Assembly: GCA_010032545.1 (NCBI GenBank)
Contig: RGPT01000003.1
Coordinates: 1-48,131 of the forward strand
Direction: 5' to 3'
DNA length: 48,131 nt
Source of the DNA: Alphaproteobacteria bacterium
GTDB taxonomy: Bacteria > Pseudomonadota > Alphaproteobacteria > Reyranellales > Reyranellaceae
Every line of letters begins with the position of its first letter. Within the stretch, counting starts at the first letter, position 1. Shown here piece after piece: positions 43,141-48,131 of this stretch. Under the pieces are notes generated by a model. It searched no databases. It was not told the DNA's origin and worked only from the letters and a program-made list of their open reading frames with translations. Made by a program: the position numbers and the translations under genes.

Positions 43141-44559
43141 ATGGCGGCGATGCGTTGGCTTGGCCTCGTTCTGTCGCTGGCCTTCGCCCTTGCGGTTTCC
43201 GACATCGCGGCACAGACGCGGAACAGTTTCTCAAATCCGGCTGAGTACGATTCCTACATGGCCGCCCTGAACACGCGCGATGCAGCCAAGCGCGCCACGG
43301 CAATGGAAGTCTTCGTGGCCTGGTATCCCGGCAGCGTACTCAAGACCGAAGCTCTCGAACAGGCAATCGCTGCCTGGCAAGCAGCCAACCAGCCTGCCAA
43401 GGCCGATGTCATCGCCCAGCGCCTTTTGCAGGTCGATCCCGACAACGTCCGCGCGCTTGCTGAGCGCGCCTATGGCGGGCGCACGCGCGCCGCAGCGGGC
43501 GATGCTGCGGCCCTGCCCCCGGCGATCGCGGCGGCCGAGCGCGGATTGCTCGTCCTGCCCAGGTGGCCGAAGCCGGTGTCGCTTACCGACGCCGCCTTTG
43601 CGCGGGTCAAGGAGCAGATGGCAGGCGTCTTCAACGGCACGTTGGGTTTTGCCGCGCTCTAGGCCAAGGATTATGACACTGCGCGGCGCTTCTACCGCCT
43701 CTCGGTCTCGGCCGAGTCGGACAATCTGCAGGACGTTTACCAGCTCGCCGTGGCACAGCTCGAGGGCACGCCGCTCGACCCCCTTGGCTTCTGGTACGCA
43801 GCGCGCTCCATCGCACTTGCGCGCGCGGCCAGGAACGAAGCGGCAGCCGCCGACATCGATCGCTACGCGCGCTCGCGCTATCGCGTTTATCGCGGCAGCG
43901 AGGAAGGCTGGAAGGAGCTGATCGCGCGGGTTGCCGCCGGCGAGCGTGCGCCGCCGGAAAGTTTCGCCAAGTCGATTCCGCGCTTGCTGACGCCGCCTGA
44001 GGCGGCATTGGTGCTCGTGGAGGAGAACGATCCCGCCAAGCTCAGCTTCGCCGATTGGGCGTTGGTTTTACGCCATCGCGACGCGACGCCTGCCAACAAG
44101 GCGGCGGCAGACAAAGTCTGGCAGGCGATCGCCGCCAGGCAGCAGGGTGGCGGCGCGCGGCTCAAGATTCCGGTGAAGGTGATCTCGGCCACGCCCGACC
44201 GGATCGAGGCGGCGATCACCGACGAGAACAAGGCAGCGAATGTCGTCGATCTCGTCGTGCTGATGGCCCGGCCGCTCAGCCCGCTGCCCGCCGTCGGCGC
44301 TGCCATCGCCGTTGTGGGCACGCTGAGCGATTACCGCGCCCAACCTTTCACGTTCCTCATGACGCGGAGCGAGCTCGCGCCCGAATCGCTGCCGGTCGCC
44401 GGCGGACCCTGCGCCGACCCCCGGCCACAGATGTGTACCCGAGACTATCGTCCGGCCTGCGGCGTCCACCGTGATGGCAGCCGCAAGACTTATGGCAACG
44501 CCTGCAGCGCTTGCGCCGACCCCGAGGTCGTGAAGCAGGACGCGGGCGCCTGTCCTTGA
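43141..44559 (+). pseudogene. Secreted repeat protein with a C-terminal Kazal domain, interrupted by an amber codon
   Basis: One 473-codon frame is split by a TAG at 43660-43662; reading continues in the same frame directly after it (AKDYDTARRFYRLSVSAES). A CAG-to-TAG change would explain it. GGAGAAGGAGGG before the ATG and a signal peptide (WLGLVLSLAFALAVSDIAAQ) show it was meant to be exported. The middle is alpha-helical with TPR-like character. The last 50 residues are a Kazal-type inhibitor motif: six cysteines spaced as C-x7-C (CTRDYRPAC), TYGNACSAC and a final GAC. Kazal domains inhibit serine proteases and are uncommon in bacteria. A downstream ATG at 43750 could restart a shorter cytoplasmic product. 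A sequencing error is possible. Confidence 0.8.
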
Positions 44560-44563
44560 GTCG

Positions 44564-45394
44564 TTAGTGCGCCATCAGCAGGGGCACGCGGCAGGACGAG
44601 ATCACCTTGCCGGTGGCGCCACCGAGGCCCAGGAAACTCATGACCTGGCCGCGGCCGTAGGCGCCCATGACCAGGAGGTCGGCGCCCTTGCCGTGCGTGT
44701 AGTCGAGCAGGGCGCGGCCGCGGGCGCGGCCTGAGACGATGCCGGGATCGATGGCATCGATCGCGGTGGCGATGCCGTGCCGTGCGAGATTGCGTGCCAG
44801 ATACGAGGCGCCGACATCGTCGGGCGTGCTGCCAGCCACCAGGAGGGTGATCTTCGACGCCGCCTTCAGGAACGGCAGCGCATATCCGACGGCGCGTGCG
44901 GCCTGGAAGCTGCCGTTCCACGCCACGACCACCGATCCGAACGCACCCGTTCCAACTGTGGGCGGCGCGATCATGACGGCGCGCGCGCACTCGTAGATGG
45001 CGGCCTCGACGGTGGCGGGCGCCACGTTCTCGGGATCCGCGCCCGGCCGGCCGAGCACCAAAATGTCGGAGCAGCGGCCCATCGCCACCAGCGTATCGAG
45101 CGTGGCGGTCTTGGCCGCCGTGTAGGTGGCGCCCTTGATCGGCGACACGATCTCTTTGTAGGCGCGCTCGGATTCCTTGGCGCGCGCCTCCAGTCGCTTG
45201 TCGTCGATGTCGATCAGGAGTGGCATCGCCTCGCCGCTCATCGCAAGACCGCCGACGATGCCGCCCGCGGGGCCGACCGGCAGATGAAGGGCGTCCACAG
45301 TGCCGTCGAACGCGGCTGCCGCGCGCGCAGCCAGGCGGAACGACATGGCGGCGTCGGGACCACCTTCGGACACGGCCAAAACGGACTTGATCAT
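44564..45394 (-). CDS. Universal stress protein with two Usp domains
   Basis: 276 residues, twice the single-domain size. The first domain starts MIKSVLAVSEGGPDAAMSF; the second starts GSVVVAWNGSFQAARAVGYA near residue 152 and ends with GAYGRGQVMSFLGLGGATGK, an approximate form of the ATP-binding G-x2-G-x9-G-(S/T) motif. Such proteins act in the cytoplasm in general stress responses. GAGGAGAAA precedes the ATG. It ends 4 bases from the convergent Kazal-domain gene. Confidence 0.88.
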   Translation of the reverse strand: MIKSVLAVSEGGPDAAMSFRLAARAAAAFDGTVDALHLPVGPAGGIVGGLAMSGEAMPLLIDIDDKRLEARAKESERAYKEIVSPIKGATYTAAKTATLDTLVAMGRCSDILVLGRPGADPENVAPATVEAAIYECARAVMIAPPTVGTGAFGSVVVAWNGSFQAARAVGYALPFLKAASKITLLVAGSTPDDVGASYLARNLARHGIATAIDAIDPGIVSGRARGRALLDYTHGKGADLLVMGAYGRGQVMSFLGLGGATGKVISSCRVPLLMAH

Positions 45395-45504
45395 CGCGTG
45401 GTTTCTCCTCGTACCAACTGGATGTTCGATTAAGAAGCGCTGGCGTTACGTGTGCAAGCCGAGACTTCTTTTTGTGTGGGGCGGCTTTCCGTCGTGCGCG
45501 GCCC

Positions 45505-45948
45505 TCAGGCCCGCGCGGCTTTGGCCAGCGCCATCATGGTCTCACCGACGGGCTCGAGATTCTGGCCAGCCTGCATGGCTGCCGCCAGCACATCCTCCAG
45601 CGACCGCCCCGATGCGATCGAGGCCGCCCCCCACAGCAGGGCCGAGCGCATGCCGCTCTTGCAGAAGGCCACGACCGGTCCGGGCTGGCCACTCAGCAGG
45701 TCTACGAAGGCGCGCACCTGCTCGGGCGTGGCGCGGGGGCCGGAGAAGGGCAGGTCGAGAAACACAAGCCCGGCCGCTTCGGCGGCTGCCCGAAGGTCAG
45801 CGGTGCGCGGCTGGCCGAACATGGCCTCGCCTTCGGGCCTGTTGTTCACCACCGCCACGTAACCCGCGGCGGCGATCCCGGCCATGTCGCCAGGCTGGAG
45901 CTGGCCGGCGACGGCGACGCGGGCATCGAGCGGCAACAGTGACGGCAT
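45505..45948 (-). CDS. DUF442/TIGR01244-family protein (sulfurtransferase or phosphatase-like)
   Basis: 147 residues. It has the cysteine-loop phosphatase-like motif VVAFCKSGMRSALLW (C-x5-R) near residue 94, preceded by VAVVNNRPEGEAMFGQP and LDLPFSGPRATPEQVRAFV, both typical of the family. Related domains form the N-terminus of beta-lactamase-hydrolase-like (Blh) proteins connected with sulfide handling. It lies 6 bases downstream of the transporter gene on the same strand. The enzymatic activity is not established for the family. Confidence 0.82.
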   Translation of the reverse strand: MPSLLPLDARVAVAGQLQPGDMAGIAAAGYVAVVNNRPEGEAMFGQPRTADLRAAAEAAGLVFLDLPFSGPRATPEQVRAFVDLLSGQPGPVVAFCKSGMRSALLWGAASIASGRSLEDVLAAAMQAGQNLEPVGETMMALAKAARA

Positions 45949-45954
45949 GCGGCC

Positions 45955-46533
45955 TTACTCCACGATTGTCCGGAGGGCGATCTCGCGCTTGCGGACCCAG
46001 TGAATGAAGGGCAGTGCCAGCAGCACCATCCACAATTTGCCGACGATCTGGCCGGCGACGTAGTCGAGACTGCCAAAGGCCAGCCACAGGAAAAGCACGC
46101 TGTCGATGACCAGACCCACGACGCTGCTGGCCAGCACGGCCAGCACCAGGCCGCGCGATTGCAGGGGGGTGTAGACCGCGAAGTCAGCCAGCTCCGAGAG
46201 CAGGAAGGCGGTCGCAGACGCCACGATCAACTGGGGCGGCGCGACGGCCCCCGACAGCGCAGCACCGGCCACGATCGCCGCGATGGTAACCGAGCGGCCG
46301 AGCCGGCGCTGAACCATGTCGCGCAGAACCAGCGCGAGGCCGATCATAAGGACGCCGGACGGCGCCATCAGCGGATGACCGCCAGGACCCCAGGGCAACA
46401 CCGGTACCAGGCATGGACCGTTGGGCACGCAGACGGCGCCGACATGGCCGATCATCCAGTTGGCGGTGGGAATGCAGGCGATGAACGCCAGGAAGTAGGC
46501 GAGGGCTTCGCCCTTTTGTCGCAAGGTTTTCAT
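45955..46533 (-). CDS. VUT-family transporter, probable queuosine-precursor transporter
   Basis: 192 residues with about six membrane helices. The visible family elements are ALAYFLAFIACIPTANWMIG, a GVLMIGLALVLRDMVQRRLG loop and LSELADFAVYTPLQSRGLV, as in YhhQ-like carriers of preQ0/preQ1. The ATG at 46531-46533 has TAGGAG upstream; a longer open frame to 47592 is not coding. queC, an enzyme of the same preQ0 pathway, lies 530 bases away on the same strand, which supports the substrate, though making and importing the same base would be redundant. A long cytosine-rich loop VCVPNGPCLVPVLPWGPGG between helices 1 and 2 is unusual. Confidence 0.8.
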   Translation of the reverse strand: MKTLRQKGEALAYFLAFIACIPTANWMIGHVGAVCVPNGPCLVPVLPWGPGGHPLMAPSGVLMIGLALVLRDMVQRRLGRSVTIAAIVAGAALSGAVAPPQLIVASATAFLLSELADFAVYTPLQSRGLVLAVLASSVVGLVIDSVLFLWLAFGSLDYVAGQIVGKLWMVLLALPFIHWVRKREIALRTIVE

Positions 46534-46584
46534 GTCCGGCGCTCCTAGCAGGTCTTTCGCCGACCGGGAAACGTCTCGGCCGCC

Positions 46585-47067
46585 GTGGTCTCGAATGCTC
46601 ATGCGGTCGACGCCCTCCCTGATGCCCGGTTCGTCGGTTGGGCCCAGACCTTCAACGATTACGAAATCGCCGCGGGGCGCATTGCGCTCGCGAGGTCGGG
46701 AAACGAGATCATGCGCGGATACGCGACCCGCATGATCGCCGAGCACAGCGAAGCGGCCGAACTGCTGCAGAAGGCGCGCTCCGAGGCAGGCGTGTCGTAT
46801 GCGCCGGATCCCGCGAACCCGCCCAACACGGCCGCCGTGCTGCAGCGCCTCAATGCGCTTCAGGGACCGGAGTTCGACACCGCCTACGCCAACGCCGAAC
46901 TCGCGAGCCATAGCAATGCTGTCGACCAGCTCGGCGCCTATTCGCAGAACGGCGACAATGGCGCTCTGCGCCGTAATGGCGCTCTGCGCCGTTACGCCCA
47001 GGCGATGTTCCCAAAGGCCAAGGAGCAGCTCGAAATGGCACAGCGCATGGCCGGCGGCCGCTCCTAG
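46585..47067 (+). CDS. DUF4142-domain protein, apparently without a full signal peptide
   Basis: 160 residues from a GTG at 46585. The DUF4142 pattern is clear: [59 protein letters not shown] and [15 protein letters not shown], a ferritin-like helical bundle of unknown role. Members are usually exported, but here only the residues SNAHA precede the domain and a TAG lies 12 codons before the GTG, with no hydrophobic helix. The 5' end may be lost or the start misread. An 18-bp tandem duplication (NGALRR twice) lies near the C-terminus. It overlaps the queC end by 4 bases, tail to tail. Confidence 0.7.
   Translation: MVSNAHAVDALPDARFVGWAQTFNDYEIAAGRIALARSGNEIMRGYATRMIAEHSEAAELLQKARSEAGVSYAPDPANPPNTAAVLQRLNALQGPEFDTAYANAELASHSNAVDQLGAYSQNGDNGALRRNGALRRYAQAMFPKAKEQLEMAQRMAGGRS
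46957..46992. repeat. 18-bp tandem duplication inside the DUF4142 gene
   Basis: AATGGCGCTCTGCGCCGT occurs twice without a gap (46957-46974 and 46975-46992). The reading frame is kept and six residues (NGALRR) are duplicated in what should be a helix, where the family has one copy by comparison with the surrounding pattern. This suggests a recent slippage event. Confidence 0.9.
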
Positions 47068-47789
47068 GCGACCTTCCGGCCCTCGCGCCACGCGATGTAG
47101 CCCCGCTTGCGCAAGGCGCAGGCGGGGCACACGCCGCAGCCGTGACCCCACGCCTCGCGCGGGCCCCGTTCGCTCTGGTAGCAGGTGTGGGTGTGCTCGA
47201 GGACGATGTCGACAAACGCATCGCCGCCCAGCTCGCGCGCCAGTCCCCAGGTCTCGGCCTTGTCGAGCCACATCAGCGGGGTGTGCAGCACGAAGCTTCG
47301 GTCCATGCCGAGGTTGAGCGTGACCTGCAGTGCCTTGATGGTGTTGTCGCGACAGTCGGGGTAGCCGGAGAAATCCGTCTCGCACATGCCGCCGACGAGG
47401 TTGCGGATGCCACGCCGCCAGGCCACCGCGGCGGCGAAAGTGAAGAACAGGAGGTTGCGGCCCGGGACGAAGGTGTTTGGCAGGCCATCCTTCTCCATCT
47501 CGAAGGCGACGTTGCGGGTGAGCGACGTCTCGCTGATCTGGCCCAGCACACCCATGTCGATGAAATGGTCTTCTCCCAGGCGGTCTGCCCACTGCGGGAA
47601 GTGTCGCCGGACTTCGTCCAACACCACAAGTCGTTGATCCAGCTCGATTCGGTGCCGCTGGCGGTAGTCAAAAGCGACGGTCTCGACATGCGTAAATCGT
47701 TCTAGCGCCCAGGCCAGACAAGTGGTGGAATCCTGTCCACCGGAGAACAGGACGAGAGCCGCCGCCGAGTTGATTGGGGCATCGTTCAT
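47064..47789 (-). CDS. queC: 7-cyano-7-deazaguanine synthase QueC
   Basis: 241 residues. It makes preQ0 from 7-carboxy-7-deazaguanine with ATP and ammonia, in the path to queuosine in tRNA. The PP-loop [18 protein letters not shown] is near residue 12, followed by [28 protein letters not shown], and the zinc-binding end HTCYQSERG ... [20 protein letters not shown] at 47787-47789; longer frames to 48068 read into the divergent CBS gene. No queD or queE is in the window; the carrier gene at 45955 fits the same pathway. Confidence 0.95.
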   Translation of the reverse strand: MNDAPINSAAALVLFSGGQDSTTCLAWALERFTHVETVAFDYRQRHRIELDQRLVVLDEVRRHFPQWADRLGEDHFIDMGVLGQISETSLTRNVAFEMEKDGLPNTFVPGRNLLFFTFAAAVAWRRGIRNLVGGMCETDFSGYPDCRDNTIKALQVTLNLGMDRSFVLHTPLMWLDKAETWGLARELGGDAFVDIVLEHTHTCYQSERGPREAWGHGCGVCPACALRKRGYIAWREGRKVA

Positions 47790-47871
47790 GAGAGCTTTAT
47801 GGCCTGTCGCTTTTCTCCGCGCCACTGCGTCGCTGCGCTTACCAGGCCATTCACCAGAAGGAGGAGGAACC

Positions 47872-48131
47872 ATGTTCGTCTCCGACATTCTCTCCCAGAA
47901 GGGCGGAAGTGTCTTCACGGTGAGCCCCGAGACATCGGTGGCCCAGGTGTCCCAGCAGTTGAGTGTCCGTCGCATCGGATCGGTGCTGGTGCTGGACGGT
48001 GAAGGCGGGGTCGCCGGCATCGTCTCCGAACGAGATCTCGTTCGCGCCCTGGCCAGCCATGGTGCCAAGGCGCTCGAGCTGGAGGCCAGGCAGGTGATGA
48101 CCCGCGACGTCGTGACCTGCGACCCCGACGA
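47872..48131 (+). CDS. CBS-domain protein, cut by the window end
   Basis: The first 86 codons are present. AAGGAGGAGG lies just before the ATG at 47872. The translation begins [20 protein letters not shown] and goes on with [20 protein letters not shown] and [16 protein letters not shown], the first CBS module; [11 protein letters not shown] opens the second. Two-CBS proteins of this type usually bind adenine nucleotides or regulate a partner. It is divergent from queC with an 82-base gap that should hold both promoters. Confidence 0.85.
   Translation, partial: MFVSDILSQKGGSVFTVSPETSVAQVSQQLSVRRIGSVLVLDGEGGVAGIVSERDLVRALASHGAKALELEARQVMTRDVVTCDPD

Overview
The window reads as a chromosomal segment of a GC-rich alphaproteobacterium. 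Three local gene orders support this: aroA-cmk-rpsA-ihfB-lapA, uvrC-pgsA-moaD-moaE on one strand, and a FYDLN-acid protein next to a tRNA-Ala. Many genes overlap by 4 bases and many start with GTG or TTG. Some proteins resemble Rhodospirillales/Reyranella-type sequences as I remember them, but that placement is an impression and was not tested.

Layout. Positions 1-1039 are a mosaic of three gene pieces: a FemAB-type transferase on the minus strand, an MMPL-type exporter on the plus strand, and a rhodanese-like C-terminus on the plus strand. This looks like a contig-end chimera or decayed DNA. Positions 1036-5500 hold housekeeping genes on the minus strand: moaE, moaD, pgsA, uvrC, phoH, and a structured leader with a terminator upstream of phoH. 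Positions 5573-10521 hold guanine deaminase, a small membrane protein, a secreted metallophosphoesterase and a HlyD-type adaptor. A tRNA-Ala(GGC) with its terminator and a FYDLN-acid protein follow. Positions 11292-16147 are the core block aroA, cmk, rpsA, ihfB, lapA. The ihfB promoter carries a consensus IHF site, so ihfB is probably autoregulated.

Positions 16168-38630 are an accessory catabolic island of about 22 kb. It begins with a damaged CaiB-type CoA-transferase and a MarR regulator. A translationally coupled run follows: molybdenum-hydroxylase FAD subunit, fused 2Fe-2S/molybdenum subunit, a 6-hydroxynicotinate-reductase-like protein, a UPF0280 (ApbE-like) protein, an AA_synth-family protein and a small NTF2-like protein. 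Next come a complete branched-chain-type ABC importer with fused permeases, a HyuA-type hydantoinase subunit without HyuB, and two enolase-superfamily paralogues. On the opposite strand are an amidase, an internally deleted aspartate dehydrogenase and a GMC oxidoreductase. VOC and flavin-reductase-like genes close the island. The most economical reading is uptake, ring hydroxylation, ring reduction and hydrolytic opening of an N-heterocycle or cyclic imide. The substrate is unknown, and this is the best candidate for an undescribed system here.

Positions 38760-48131 hold an RND efflux pair, a secreted Kazal-domain protein interrupted by one amber codon, a double-domain universal stress protein, a DUF442 sulfurtransferase/phosphatase-like protein, a VUT-type (queuosine-precursor) transporter, a DUF4142 protein with an 18-bp tandem duplication, queC, and the start of a CBS-domain gene.

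At least three genes carry lesions (a frameshift with deletion, an in-frame deletion, a nonsense codon) in addition to the mosaic left edge. Real pseudogenes and assembly error cannot be told apart from the sequence alone.
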